A stretch of 64,000 nt of DNA. It comes from Acinetobacter sp. ANC 4173 (GTDB lineage: Bacteria > Pseudomonadota > Gammaproteobacteria > Pseudomonadales > Moraxellaceae). The translations under genes and the position numbers were made by a program. The notes under the pieces were generated by a model. That model did not search any database. It was given only the letters and a program-made list of their open reading frames with translations, and was not told the DNA's origin. This document shows, in pieces, positions 55,236 to 64,000 of this stretch; position 1 is the first letter of the stretch; each line of letters starts with the position of its first letter. The stretch lies in assembly GCF_004331255.1 (NCBI RefSeq), contig NZ_SJOF01000006.1:124001-188000 (forward strand), given 5' to 3'.

Positions 55236-56051
55236 TCACTCATCAAAGAACCCTGCACGAGGTTGGCGTAAACCACGGATGCCTAAACCACATTCAGCAT
55301 TGATCAAAACACCCGTCAGTGGACGGTTGTTCTGACGCGATGCCAATAGAACGTATGAACCTGTCATCTCTTCAGGTTCAGGCAAGAAATTCAGTGGCAT
55401 ACCACGAGCAATCTTTTCAGGGTCACGTGCATCGAGTAGCCCCAAATTTTCTTGACCTAAAGATGCCGCCCCTTTGATATTGACATTCATACCTGACGGC
55501 GCCACTGCATTCACTCGTACTTTAGGCGCAAGTTCATAGGCCAATTCTTTCATCACCCCCACACCTGCATGCTTAGAGGCTGTATATACGGGGCCTCCGC
55601 CTGCCGAGTACAAGGCTGAATTAGACAAAGTAAATATGATAGACCCTTCAGAAGCTATCAATGCATCCAGTGCAGCTTTTGCACCCAAGATGAGGGACTT
55701 GGTGTTAATGCCCATAATTTCATCAAAGGCTTTGTCTAACTGCTCACCCGAAGTATTGACGATATCGGCATAATGATCCCAAATCCCAGCATTACCGACA
55801 AAACAGTCCAGTTTGCCAAAACGCTCAAGCGTGGCATTCACGGCACGGACATTGTCTTCATAGCAAGCCACATCACCCGCAATGGCGAGGATGCGATCAC
55901 CGAAATGTGCCCGTAATGCCTCAACTTTGGCTTGTGAACGCTGTAGCACAGCCACTTGTGCACCTTCTGCTAAAAAGCGCTCAACCAAAGCCCAACCCAG
56001 ACCAGAACCACCTCCCGTAATCAGGGCAACTTCACCTTGTAGCCAGCCCAT
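55236..56051 (-). CDS. hcaB: 2,3-dihydroxy-2,3-dihydrophenylpropionate dehydrogenase (HcaB)
   Basis: A 271-residue short-chain dehydrogenase. NAD loop GGGSGLG (residues 13-19), NAG at 87-89, and the catalytic Ser with Y156-x3-K160 in YTASK. It oxidises the cis-dihydrodiol to the catechol. The overall sequence matches BphB/HcaB-type dihydrodiol dehydrogenases. It starts two bases after hcaC. An ATP-independent SDR identity other than HcaB is unlikely given the context. Confidence 0.92.
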   Translation of the reverse strand: MGWLQGEVALITGGGSGLGWALVERFLAEGAQVAVLQRSQAKVEALRAHFGDRILAIAGDVACYEDNVRAVNATLERFGKLDCFVGNAGIWDHYADIVNTSGEQLDKAFDEIMGINTKSLILGAKAALDALIASEGSIIFTLSNSALYSAGGGPVYTASKHAGVGVMKELAYELAPKVRVNAVAPSGMNVNIKGAASLGQENLGLLDARDPEKIARGMPLNFLPEPEEMTGSYVLLASRQNNRPLTGVLINAECGLGIRGLRQPRAGFFDE

Positions 56052-56053
56052 GC

Positions 56054-56380
56054 TTATACCCCTGTCATTTCAACGAACAATTGCCCACCTTCCACAATCA
56101 CAGGAAAGGTCTGAATAGGATCGGTCGCAGGTAGGCATAAAGCCTGACCTGTTTTTAGACAGAAACGAGCAGAATGTAATGGGCATTCCACCGTACCGTC
56201 CTCTTCCAGATAACCTTCTGACATGGAGGCATTGCCATGTGAACAACGGTCATTCATGGCAAAGAACTCACCACCATTGTTGAATACAGCCAGTGCTTCG
56301 ATACCGTTCACACCGCAGTCCACTTTCAATACTTCGCCTTCATCTAATTCATCGATTTGGCAAACAAAAATCTTATTCAT
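56054..56380 (-). CDS. hcaC: Rieske ferredoxin component of the dioxygenase
   Basis: A 108-residue ferredoxin with the Rieske ligands C46-S-H48 and C66-PL-H69 in CSHGNASMSEG...CPLHS. It carries electrons from HcaD to the oxygenase. Its ATG overlaps the hcaF stop (TAATG), so translation is coupled. Confidence 0.95.
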   Translation of the reverse strand: MNKIFVCQIDELDEGEVLKVDCGVNGIEALAVFNNGGEFFAMNDRCSHGNASMSEGYLEEDGTVECPLHSARFCLKTGQALCLPATDPIQTFPVIVEGGQLFVEMTGV

Positions 56381-56898
56381 TAGAAGAACACACTCAAGTT
56401 ATGGGAGTTGTAAGTCACTTGGTCTAAAGTGATTTTACGGTTAAAAATCTGGAAACCCTGCTCGGTATCCACTTTGCGAATCTTGTCATGACGCTTACCG
56501 CAGTAGATCGTGACATCTTTTTCTTTCTGGGTACGGTAGAGTAAATACGTCACGTAAACGTCATACTCACCTTCGACTTCAGTCGCTTCAACCATGATGT
56601 TAGACACCATATGCGTGGTGCGTGATGGAGGTTCTTCCGCCCATGCCATCCCTGTTTCCAAACGCGCGACACGACGTTCTAACAAGTCTTTAGTATCGTT
56701 AAATACCCACGTCGTTGGTGGTTCAACCGAACGACGACGGTCACGAGTTTGCGCATTCGGTGTGGTGCGTAGGGTATAGGCAATATCATCTGCCAAGACA
56801 TCCAACCACTCACGGAATTTCCAGTCGTCGAGCAATTTTGCTTCACGGTAAAGGAACTGACTGATCTGATGTTGAAGTTCTAAGCTGATCTGACTCAT
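56380..56898 (-). CDS. hcaF: Dioxygenase small (beta) subunit
   Basis: A 172-residue beta subunit of a ring-hydroxylating dioxygenase, with the usual [38 protein letters not shown] and [22 protein letters not shown] blocks. It is structural in the alpha3beta3 hexamer. It overlaps hcaE by four bases (ATGA). Confidence 0.93.
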   Translation of the reverse strand: MSQISLELQHQISQFLYREAKLLDDWKFREWLDVLADDIAYTLRTTPNAQTRDRRRSVEPPTTWVFNDTKDLLERRVARLETGMAWAEEPPSRTTHMVSNIMVEATEVEGEYDVYVTYLLYRTQKEKDVTIYCGKRHDKIRKVDTEQGFQIFNRKITLDQVTYNSHNLSVFF

Positions 56899-58262
56899 TT
56901 CATCAACTCCTTTTCATAGTCTTCCGCGGCTTTTTCGACTTCTTCCCATGTTTCATGAATCAACAAATCTGCCCAACGACGGTACATTCCACGTGCTGCT
57001 GTTTCAGAGAAAATGTAGTTGGTGATGCCTGGAATGCCATCTTCACGGACTTTTTCATTACCCAAGCCCATTTCCATGATCAACGGATTGTTTCGCGCTT
57101 TATAGCCACGAAGTACTTTTTGGATTTCAATCCAGTTTTCAGAGTCATCTTGCTCAAGGAAACCCGCAGGTCCAAAAGCACGCGTTGCAGAACGCTCAAA
57201 GGCTTCTTTAACTTCTTGAGAAGCTTCTGCGTCAGTGATACAGAATGCCCAGACTTCAGTTTTGTTTGGACCACGCGGATGCCATACTCGAAGCGTTGCT
57301 GTCCCATTTAACCATGACATGGTCGGGAACATGGTGTTATGCCCCGCAAGACGTAGTGCACGTACTTCACCCAAACGCTCTTTAACTTCCTCAAAGGTTT
57401 CACGGAAGTAGTTCGCTACTTCACCATCCACCCAGACGTTTGCATCGGGCTTTTCTGTAAAGAAGAAGCCTGAACCATGACCACGTGAACCGTACTGAAT
57501 GGCATCTTTAGCAGTTTCCCAAACTGGACGTGCAGTTTGTGCAGCACCGAGTTTTTTAGATGAGTCATCGTCGGGTTTTGCACCCAAAACTTGAATGGCT
57601 GAAGCATGTGAAAACAATGCATGATACTGGTCCGATGCAAACTGTTCCGCAGCGAATTTCCAGTTACACTCGATTTCCCATTTGTGTACCCCACCAATAA
57701 TTTCCGTTCCACCAGGACGACGGTCAAGCACACCATCTAGATACCAAGCAATGTCACCCATGTATTCAACGAGGTCAGGTGTAGATTCATCCCAACAACC
57801 GAAAATTAAACCTTTGTAGCTTTCGACACGATTAACTTCAATCAAGCCCCATTTTTCTTTACATGCTCCCTGTGGAAAAGCACGATCTTCTAAAGGAATA
57901 TCCTTGAGTGAACCATCAACCCCATAAGACCAACCATGATATGGGCAGGTAAAGGCACGGGTGTTGCCACAATCGGCAAAGCTGACACGCATAGAACGGT
58001 GACGGCACTGGTTTAAAAGTGCTTTGATTGAGCCATCTTTTTGACGTACGACAATAATCGGGTCTTCACCCATGTAGGTATTAAAAAAATCACCTGCCTT
58101 TGGAATTTGGCTTTCATGACATAGGAATAACCATGTACGCCCAAACACACGTTCCAGTTCTAATTCGTATAAATCTGGATCGGTATAGATAGATGGCGAG
58201 ATACGTCCATTTTGTGCATCGACCAAAGCGTCGATTTCACGCACATCAATTTTTCCACTCAT
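56895..58262 (-). CDS. hcaE: 3-phenylpropionate/cinnamate dioxygenase large (alpha) subunit
   Basis: A 455-residue Rieske oxygenase subunit. Rieske ligands C86, H88, C106, H109 lie in CRHRSM...CPYHGWSYG. Mononuclear iron ligands D211, H214, H219 lie in [11 protein letters not shown]. It inserts both atoms of O2 into the aromatic ring. I use the ATG at 58262 because AGGAG stands in front, giving a length close to E. coli HcaE (453). The substrate assignment (phenylpropionate rather than biphenyl or benzene) rests on linkage to mhpB, mhpC and hcaR. It is first in the operon, divergent from hcaR. Confidence 0.9.
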   Translation of the reverse strand: MSGKIDVREIDALVDAQNGRISPSIYTDPDLYELELERVFGRTWLFLCHESQIPKAGDFFNTYMGEDPIIVVRQKDGSIKALLNQCRHRSMRVSFADCGNTRAFTCPYHGWSYGVDGSLKDIPLEDRAFPQGACKEKWGLIEVNRVESYKGLIFGCWDESTPDLVEYMGDIAWYLDGVLDRRPGGTEIIGGVHKWEIECNWKFAAEQFASDQYHALFSHASAIQVLGAKPDDDSSKKLGAAQTARPVWETAKDAIQYGSRGHGSGFFFTEKPDANVWVDGEVANYFRETFEEVKERLGEVRALRLAGHNTMFPTMSWLNGTATLRVWHPRGPNKTEVWAFCITDAEASQEVKEAFERSATRAFGPAGFLEQDDSENWIEIQKVLRGYKARNNPLIMEMGLGNEKVREDGIPGITNYIFSETAARGMYRRWADLLIHETWEEVEKAAEDYEKELMK

Positions 58263-58463
58263 GAAAAGCTCTCCTGCAACCAATCGGCACAACGTAAATA
58301 GACTCAACTTTTGAGGCATCATGATTTTTTAGATGCTTTTAGGGAAATATTTTTTTTGTTTCAATTAATACGTTTTAGCAATTATTAGAAAAGTTATTTC
58401 TTATATTAAAATCTCCGCACTAGACTCAAGACCATTTATTTTCTAAATACTTGAATCATCTTC

Positions 58464-58497
58464 ACGGCATAGTTGTTTATAGATTATACTTTGCCGT
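58464..58497. promoter_or_regulatory. Inverted repeat near the hcaR promoter, possible HcaR operator
   Basis: ACGGCATAG (58464-58472) and CTTTGCCGT (58489-58497) form an imperfect 9-bp inverted repeat spaced by 16 bp. It lies 45 bp before the hcaR start and spans a TATACT-type -10. This position would suit autoregulation, and divergent control of hcaE. It is not experimentally supported. Confidence 0.35.
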
Positions 58498-58541
58498 AGT
58501 CGTGGTAAGACATTTTTTGGATTACTCAGTGGGTTATTGAT

Positions 58542-59441
58542 ATGGAACTTAGACACCTTCGCTATTTCATTACTGTTGCTGAAGAACTGAACTTCAGTAA
58601 GGCTGCACTGAAACTTTATACTGCTCAACCTTCACTCAGTCAGCAAATCAAAGACCTTGAAGAAGATGTCGGTGTGCAGTTGCTATATCGAACCAAGCGA
58701 AAAGTGGAGCTCACTGAAGAAGGTGCTGTTTTTCTGGAACAGGCACGCCTGACACTGGCGCAAGCAGATAAAGCGATCGCTATGGCACGTCAAGTCGCAC
58801 AAGCCAAACAGCAGATGCTACGCATTGGTTTTGTCCCGGTTGCGGAAATGAAAATCTTTCCTTATGTGCTGCCCAATTTACGGGTACAAAACCCAGACTT
58901 AAAAATTGAATTGCTCAGTATGAACAATACTGAACAAATGCGCTTACTGAAAAAAGGCGAATTGGACATTACCTTTACTCGGCATAATTTTCATAGTGAT
59001 GAAATTGAAAGTCAGTTTGTACTCCGTGAACCACTGATTTTCCTGCTACCGAAAGACCATCCTTTGGCCAAATACGAGCGAATTCCGATTAAAGCTTTAA
59101 ATGGTATTGATTTTATTATTCCCGCAGTCGAACAGTCGCAGACCTTGCACCAGACCATTTTGGAGTTTGCCAAAGCCAACAGCATTGAATTCAATATAGT
59201 GCAAAAAGCCGACAATATTCTGTTCAATATCAACTCGATTGGGATGGGTCTCGGTTGCACCATTTTACCCGGTTACGTTGCGCCTTTGACCATGAACAAC
59301 ACGGTGATTCGTCCACTGGAAGTCGAACTCCCCTATTTGGACTTATATGTGAGCTATCGTAAAAACAACACCTCACTGGCCGTGAATAAATTTCTAGAAT
59401 TGCTAACTCGGGTGTTTTATTTGGATATTAATCGCGAATAA
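58542..59441 (+). CDS. hcaR: LysR-type regulator of the hca cluster
   Basis: A 299-residue LysR protein. Residues 1-58 are a HTH domain (LRHLRYFITVAEELNFSKAALKLYTAQPSLSQQIKDLEEDVGVQLL), followed by an effector-binding domain. It is divergent from the hcaEFCB operon, 280 bp from hcaE. HcaR in E. coli activates hca in response to phenylpropionate, and the same role is inferred. A terminator follows at 59477-59517. Confidence 0.88.
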   Translation: MELRHLRYFITVAEELNFSKAALKLYTAQPSLSQQIKDLEEDVGVQLLYRTKRKVELTEEGAVFLEQARLTLAQADKAIAMARQVAQAKQQMLRIGFVPVAEMKIFPYVLPNLRVQNPDLKIELLSMNNTEQMRLLKKGELDITFTRHNFHSDEIESQFVLREPLIFLLPKDHPLAKYERIPIKALNGIDFIIPAVEQSQTLHQTILEFAKANSIEFNIVQKADNILFNINSIGMGLGCTILPGYVAPLTMNNTVIRPLEVELPYLDLYVSYRKNNTSLAVNKFLELLTRVFYLDINRE

Positions 59442-59746
59442 ACCCACATCTGCTCCACATCAATCATCCAATTCGGCACACCACTATTTTCTGAATAAAT
59501 AGCGATGTGCTTTTTTCATGGAGAAATGCGCTGCAGCGTACGCCTATTTGCAGCATTTCTCATTGACCCACCGTTTATCCGCTGGCACTTTTCATTTTGT
59601 ATTCTTTTTTACCCTAGGGTATGGTGATCAAAAGCTGTTTTTTGTCAGGTTTCACCTACAACTTAAGTCTAAACTTAGGCTTATATTGCAACAGATCTTG
59701 GTACTTTTTAGCCACACGAAAAAATATAACAGAGCAGGAGAAGATT
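59442..59746. other. 305-bp intergenic region between hcaR and the DUF1345 gene
   Basis: Holds the hcaR terminator (59477-59517) and, beyond it, a GAGAAATGC...GCATTTCTC-type imperfect hairpin (about 59520-59566). ACCCTAGGGT (59611-59620) is a 10-bp palindrome. I see no gene. Confidence 0.45.
59477..59517 (+). terminator. hcaR terminator
   Basis: GCACA/TGTGC and CTATTT/AAATAG form a two-part stem with a three-base internal loop, then T6. Confidence 0.8.
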
Positions 59747-60424
59747 ATGCAGATGCCCACTTCACAGCGTTTAAAAACGGCCATGCAATTTCGTCCCTTC
59801 TTTTTTATTAGTTTTTTAATGACGGCGGTTTTTTATACTCTACTGAATACGTTTAATGATTGGTCTTGGTCGACCAATCTATTGATCAGTTGGAATATTG
59901 CTGTATCGAGTTATTTACTTAAAACCATGACCACCCTGTGGCCTGTTGACCATCGACACATTCTGCAACATGCGCAGCAACAAGATGCAAGTAAATGGAT
60001 CATTCTATTGTTAGTGATCATGACATTGATGATGTGTTTGATTGCGATAGTGTTGGAACTGACCCATCTCCCCAACGATCCCATCATTAAATATGGGCAC
60101 TTGGCTCTGTCTTTACTGACCATTATTAGTGCATGGTTTTTTATGCATACCGTGTTTGCTATTCATTATGCGCATGACTATTATCTTGCCCTCGCAGACC
60201 AAAAAGATGCGGGTCTAGACTTTCCGAAAACTGCACAGCCCACTTATCCTGACTTTTTATACTTTAGTTATGTGATTGGCACCTCGGCACAAACGGCAGA
60301 TGTTTCGATTACTTCCCGCTCCATGCGGATTTTAAATATTGTGCATATTATTCTGGCTTATGGTTTTAACACCTCGATTTTAGCCATCAGCATTAATGTT
60401 GCCGCAGGCTTTATCACCCTGTAA
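59747..60424 (+). CDS. DUF1345 membrane protein
   Basis: A 225-residue membrane protein with about five hydrophobic helices and the DUF1345 pattern PDFLYFSYVIGTSAQTADVSITSRSMRILNIVHIILAYGFNTSILAI. The start is the ATG at 59747 with CAGGAG, six bases upstream. A longer frame begins in noncoding DNA. The function is unknown. It stands between hcaR and mhpC but reads opposite to mhpC. Confidence 0.83.
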   Translation: MQMPTSQRLKTAMQFRPFFFISFLMTAVFYTLLNTFNDWSWSTNLLISWNIAVSSYLLKTMTTLWPVDHRHILQHAQQQDASKWIILLLVIMTLMMCLIAIVLELTHLPNDPIIKYGHLALSLLTIISAWFFMHTVFAIHYAHDYYLALADQKDAGLDFPKTAQPTYPDFLYFSYVIGTSAQTADVSITSRSMRILNIVHIILAYGFNTSILAISINVAAGFITL

Positions 60425-60455
60425 ATTTGCTTTACTAGCATGAAATTTCGGGCAT

Positions 60456-60481
60456 AAAAAAGGGATGGCTTAACCATCCCT
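60456..60481 (-). terminator. mhpC terminator
   Basis: Minus-strand stem AGGGATGG/CCATCCCT with a five-base loop and T6. Confidence 0.9.
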
Positions 60482-60497
60482 AATCTTGCTCACTAGA

Positions 60498-61358
60498 TTA
60501 TTTAACACCACGTGCAGTCAAATAGTCTTTAATCACCGTATTAAACTCTTCGGCTTTTTCCACTTGTGACCAATGTCCACACTGACTAAAGATATGTGCA
60601 TCGGCAAATGGGACGGTATTTAAAATATCCCATGAACGCGACACTGGAATGACGATATCTTGTACCCCATGAATCAACAATACAGGCACTTGAATGTCTT
60701 TCATCTTGTCGAAATCGAGCGGGAATTCGAAGCGATCACGATCACGCGCACCGACCACATCCATTAAACGGTCTGAAGCATAATCATTTTTTGCCGCTTC
60801 AAAACGCACTTTCACCAATTCATCGGTAATTAAGCTCTTATCCACCACAAACATCGACAAGGTGTTTTTAATGCCTTCTTCGGTCAACACTGGGTTAGCA
60901 TGGGCTTTCAGTGCCGCAGTTTGTTTCGCGCCACCTGTCCCCATCGACACGATGCCCAACACACGTTCAGGGTAATCCAGCACCATTTGGAAGGCTAACC
61001 AGCCACCCAAGGAGTTACCCACCAACCAAGTTTTTTCAATGCCTAAAGCATCCAGTGTACGCACCGCATGATCGACCCATGCACGAATACCATAAGCCGT
61101 ACCATCTGCCACAACGGTCTGGCCATAGCCAATCGAGTCAATCGCGATACAACGGGCTTGTTCAGCAATTTGCGGTAAGTTCAACCACCAGTTTGCCGCT
61201 GCCGATACACCTGTACCTGAACCGTGTAAAAATAAAATGGGGGTGCCTTCACCCAATTCATGGTAATGGGTTAACTCACCTTCCGCTGTTTCAATCCATT
61301 TATCTTCCAAGCCAAAGAATGGGTCGGTGGTGTAATTGGGGATTTGGACCGTGCTCAT
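60498..61358 (-). CDS. mhpC: Alpha/beta hydrolase, meta-cleavage product hydrolase (MhpC-like)
   Basis: A 286-residue alpha/beta hydrolase with the catalytic triad S116 (GNSLGG), D234 (GVQDIVIP) and H262 (CGHWSQ), and the oxyanion motif HGSG. The length and N-terminus fit the C-C bond hydrolases MhpC/BphD. Placed in this cluster, it should hydrolyse the ring-cleavage product of MhpB. It lies 280 bp after the oprD gene on the same strand and has its own terminator. Confidence 0.88.
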   Translation of the reverse strand: MSTVQIPNYTTDPFFGLEDKWIETAEGELTHYHELGEGTPILFLHGSGTGVSAAANWWLNLPQIAEQARCIAIDSIGYGQTVVADGTAYGIRAWVDHAVRTLDALGIEKTWLVGNSLGGWLAFQMVLDYPERVLGIVSMGTGGAKQTAALKAHANPVLTEEGIKNTLSMFVVDKSLITDELVKVRFEAAKNDYASDRLMDVVGARDRDRFEFPLDFDKMKDIQVPVLLIHGVQDIVIPVSRSWDILNTVPFADAHIFSQCGHWSQVEKAEEFNTVIKDYLTARGVK

Positions 61359-61638
61359 ACTTACTCCTCGTACAGCCTTAAATCTGTCTGGTGTGATACT
61401 TCCAAAGACAGATGAATTCGTTCATTTCGACAGTTTTACTGCTCCATCTTACCTGTTCAAAGCGACTCAACTGATACTTGTTTTCGATCACATACTACAA
61501 AAAAACGATTATTTAAGTTCATGTTTATAAACAACATTTCACTTAAAAATGAATCATCAGCTCACAATAAACAGTTTACTCTTCACTGAAATAATAAAGA
61601 GCGATGTGTGACCAAATCGCTCGATTGCAGTTTTAAAC

Positions 61639-62877
61639 TTAAAATTTATAACTATAGGTGGTCGCGACACGGTACTCTTTCAGGTCGCTTTTCCAGTCGT
61701 AATCGGTATCGATATACATCGCCTGAACGCCCAAACCTTTGAATTTGCCTTCAGGTACGGTGTAATTCACAATCAAGTTCAACTCTTGTTCGTCCTGATT
61801 AGTTTTACCACCCGCTTTGGCATCAAAACCTGCAAAATAAATGGCATTGGCATTCAAACCTTTTAGCCCCAATTCGGCAAAGTCATACCCATAGGAGACA
61901 TTCCAAGATTTTTCTTTGGCATTGGTAAACGTTGCAACAGACCAATTGACCAAATAAGGCTGTGGCACCCAACCTGCCAATGTTGGAAAATTATTTTCCC
62001 CAAACATTTGTTGATAACCCAGACCGACACTGTGTGCCCCATGACTGAACTTGGCTCCCATCGACAAGGCTTGGTTGTCAATTTCACCATACAACTTATC
62101 GCCTGACTCAGAATTATCAAAATAACGCACATGGCTGGTCAGCTTAGTCTTCGTACCCAGCGTGGTGTTGTAATTAAGACCTGCATAATGCTGTTGATAA
62201 ATGTCTTTAACATCGGCATACCAATAGCTGGCTCCAATCGCAGGATTAAACTGATGATCAATCCCTGCGATATACATGCCGTCCGCGGCTTTGGCCGTAT
62301 TCGGATTATTGTTCGGGAATAAACTTAAATCCTGAAATTGATTGTCATACCGTGCATTAATGCCATCAATATAGGCCAAGCTCAATTTGGTATCTTTCAG
62401 CTCTTTCGATTCTAACCATGCGCCACGATAAGTAGTCAGTAACTGACGCGATGGATCAAATACTAAAACTGGAGAAACAGGCAGTAACTCCCCCACTTTC
62501 AATTCCGTTTGTGACACTTTGGCTTTTAAGGTTGCACCGACTTTGCCGAAATTGCTGGCTTGTTCTTGACCATTATGTGGCAAGACCCAATCGGCATTTT
62601 TATCACGCCCATTTAAACGAAAAGCATGTTGCACCAACACATCCGCACCGACCTGCAATGCGCCAATTTGGGCATAACCCGATTTGGCATCTAAGGTGAT
62701 GGCCTGCGACCAACTGCCCCAATTATTTTGCGGTACAGTTTCATACTGACGGTCTAAATAGAAATTTCTGAATTTTAACTGGACTTGGCTATCGTCGATA
62801 AAGTCTGCATTCGTTGCAGTTGTACCTAATGCCGCAGTTGCGACACAGATGGCTGTCCATAAAGTTTGACGACGCAT
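61639..62877 (-). CDS. OprD-family outer-membrane porin
   Basis: A 412-residue protein with a signal peptide (MRRQTLWTAICVATAALG...) and the OprD pattern: N-terminal DFIDDSQVQLKFRNFYLDRQ, alternating beta strands with aromatic girdles, and the terminal phenylalanine (YRVATTYSYKF). OprD-type porins admit small aromatic or basic compounds. Its location between mhpC and mhpE suggests uptake of phenylpropionate or a related acid. An upstream ATG (at 62976) lacks a signal peptide at its N-terminus, so I start at 62877. Confidence 0.88.
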   Translation of the reverse strand: MRRQTLWTAICVATAALGTTATNADFIDDSQVQLKFRNFYLDRQYETVPQNNWGSWSQAITLDAKSGYAQIGALQVGADVLVQHAFRLNGRDKNADWVLPHNGQEQASNFGKVGATLKAKVSQTELKVGELLPVSPVLVFDPSRQLLTTYRGAWLESKELKDTKLSLAYIDGINARYDNQFQDLSLFPNNNPNTAKAADGMYIAGIDHQFNPAIGASYWYADVKDIYQQHYAGLNYNTTLGTKTKLTSHVRYFDNSESGDKLYGEIDNQALSMGAKFSHGAHSVGLGYQQMFGENNFPTLAGWVPQPYLVNWSVATFTNAKEKSWNVSYGYDFAELGLKGLNANAIYFAGFDAKAGGKTNQDEQELNLIVNYTVPEGKFKGLGVQAMYIDTDYDWKSDLKEYRVATTYSYKF

Positions 62878-63408
62878 AAGATATATTCCAATGATCATGT
62901 AAAGCGACAACGCCATCATGCGGAACTCGTCGAGCAGAAAAAATCCGACCACAGTCTTAAGAAAATGGGACTTCACCCACTATAAATGCAAAGGTAAGCA
63001 CCACTTTTTTTTCATTTAGATAAAATTACAATAACTCACCTTAAACACCATTTTGCAGATCGTGCTGAAAGATTGAGTTTCTCTAGCCTTACTCATTTGC
63101 AACCGCTTTCTTTTTTGAATGGTTTTGATCATTAAGCGTTTTTTTGTTTAAGTATTCCGATTCCACTTTTTCATAGTGGCGTAGATTTATAAGAAAAAGC
63201 GCTCATATCACAGAAATTTTCTATATGTGCATAATGAGGTTAAATCGCTTTAAAACTAGAAGAATGCGTAATCAAAAACAAGAAAAGTCTAATTTATTAA
63301 ATGCGATATAAAATAGAAGAACTTTATAATTCAATTGCAGTATTTTAAGCAAATAGCCCTACGTTTAGAACTACTTGCCATGCAATCTTTCAATGGCTAA
63401 AGCTACTG

Positions 63409-63612
63409 TTGTTTCATAGCTGGGCAAAATCAGCTTTGGATACGCGAAGTGCGGCAGGGATGCCGCACGTTGCCCATCACGGCACGGATGCTGTGTATGG
63501 GCAACAAAAGACTTTTGCCAACTTTGGGTCTTTCCAAAGTCGGATCTTGCCTGCGCAAAGGCGTTTAAACTTTATAAAGCAAAAATACGGCAGTGCAAGC
63601 ACTGAAACTTAA
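63409..63612. repeat. Structured intergenic element with multiple hairpins
   Basis: At least three hairpins in a row: GTGCGGCA/TGCCGCAC (63449-63468, loop GGGA), GTTGCCCAT/ATGGGCAAC enclosing ACGGCA/TGCTGT (about 63470-63506), and ACTTTGG/CCAAAGT (about 63524-63543). GC content is above that of the neighbouring spacer. The arrangement resembles the REP-like intergenic repeats common in Acinetobacter chromosomes. Coordinates of the element's ends are approximate. Confidence 0.55.
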
Positions 63613-63613
63613 G

Positions 63614-63658
63614 AATTTAAAAAGAAAATGCCAGTCAATTTCTTAATTGACTGGCATT
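63614..63658 (-). terminator. mhpE terminator
   Basis: A 14-bp perfect stem AATGCCAGTCAATT/AATTGACTGGCATT with a TCTT loop. The minus strand continues into a T-rich tract. Confidence 0.92.
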
Positions 63659-63693
63659 CCCTATTTAGATGTTTTTACTCATCCAAGATCAGA

Positions 63694-64000
63694 TTAAACC
63701 AAAACAGCCTTTGCTTTCGACATGGTCAAGGCCAAATCTTCAATCATATCTTCCTGACCACCGACCGTCCCACGACGACCTAATTCCAACAAGATTTCAC
63801 GTGCAGAGACGCCATATTTGGCTTCTGCACGCTTTGCAAAGAGTAAGAATGATGAATAGACACCTGCATAACCTAAAGTTGCAGCATCACGATCCGCACG
63901 AATCGGATTCAGCATCATTGGAATCACCAAATCTTCTGCCACGTCTTGTACTTTAAACAGATCCACGCCTGTTTCTAAGCCCATACGGTTGGCCACCGCA
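63694..64000 (-). CDS. mhpE: 4-hydroxy-2-oxovalerate aldolase, C-terminal part
   Basis: The frame is open at the right edge, so the gene begins outside the window and only the last 102 codons are seen. The visible part, [23 protein letters not shown]...[22 protein letters not shown]...[14 protein letters not shown], is characteristic of MhpE/BphI aldolases. It splits 4-hydroxy-2-oxovalerate into pyruvate and acetaldehyde, the latter channelled to MhpF. mhpD and mhpF are expected further right. Confidence 0.9.
   Translation of the reverse strand, partial: AVANRMGLETGVDLFKVQDVAEDLVIPMMLNPIRADRDAATLGYAGVYSSFLLFAKRAEAKYGVSAREILLELGRRGTVGGQEDMIEDLALTMSKAKAVLV

Larger units (their letters stand above)
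62878..63693. other. 816-bp intergenic region before oprD
   Basis: A long gap between oprD and mhpE with no gene I can support. The left part should contain the oprD promoter. The right part holds the structured element (63409-63612) and the mhpE terminator. The intervening DNA is AT-rich. Confidence 0.5.

Overview
The window looks like a chromosomal segment of an Acinetobacter species, probably an environmental non-baumannii member. The evidence is moderately AT-rich DNA, Moraxellaceae-type gene order (leuC-leuD-leuB, asd, a FimV system, truA; a HAD phosphatase next to rppH and ptsP), a lauroyl-transferase/LpsB-type LOS pair, an OprD-family porin, and an infA-topA-slyX-uup housekeeping background. 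I see no rRNA, tRNA, CRISPR array, intact insertion sequence or prophage.

Layout. 1-3 kb: end of an aldehyde dehydrogenase, rpmB-rpmG, and a YbaL-type K+/H+ antiporter. 3-17 kb: mostly minus-strand housekeeping genes (small conserved proteins, an RRM protein, a UvrD/Rep-like helicase, glycerate kinase, HdeD, a metzincin-like lipid-anchored or membrane protein, a NYN-LOTUS protein, topA, a PIN-like protein, slyX), then uup. 17-23 kb: acyltransferase, LysE exporter, lpxL-like and lpsB-like LOS genes, a putative regulatory sRNA, and an EEP-family protein. 23-36 kb: asd, a FimV system split into two genes, asparaginase, truA, infA, and the leuC-leuD-lipoprotein-leuB operon. 36-46 kb: LysR, DUF proteins, HAD, rppH, ptsP, a tiny basic protein with a terminator inside its ORF, an OhrR-like regulator, an oxidoreductase, a second putative sRNA, an AidB-like acyl-CoA dehydrogenase and its divergent TetR. 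46-48 kb: an AT-rich islet with gene remnants. 48-52 kb: katG, a DCC/DoxX pair and an MBL hydrolase. 52-64 kb: a catabolic cluster for 3-phenylpropionate/cinnamate (hcaEFCB, mhpB, hcaD, hcaR, mhpC, an OprD porin, mhpE running off the right edge).

How parts work together. The hca/mhp genes form a path in which a ring-hydroxylating dioxygenase (HcaEFCD) makes the cis-dihydrodiol. HcaB rearomatises it to the catechol, MhpB cleaves the ring, MhpC hydrolyses the cleavage product, and MhpE (with MhpD/MhpF, presumably beyond the edge) delivers central metabolites. OprD probably admits the substrate and HcaR controls the cluster.

Most notable discoveries. (1) Two intergenic minus-strand loci, about 21.64-21.82 kb and 43.80-43.93 kb, look like CsrA/RsmA-sequestering sRNAs. 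Each has 7-8 GGA motifs, several in hairpin loops, and each has an 18-bp TGTAAG-N6-CTTACA-like GacA box (one mismatch) centred about 65 bp upstream of the inferred start. (2) A 62-codon basic protein at 41.5 kb carries its own intrinsic terminator inside the ORF, so its mRNA should lack a stop codon. This is the architecture known for the ribosome-rescue factor ArfA. (3) A cluster of three DnaA boxes lies at 9.07-9.11 kb. All calls come from reading the sequence without database searches.
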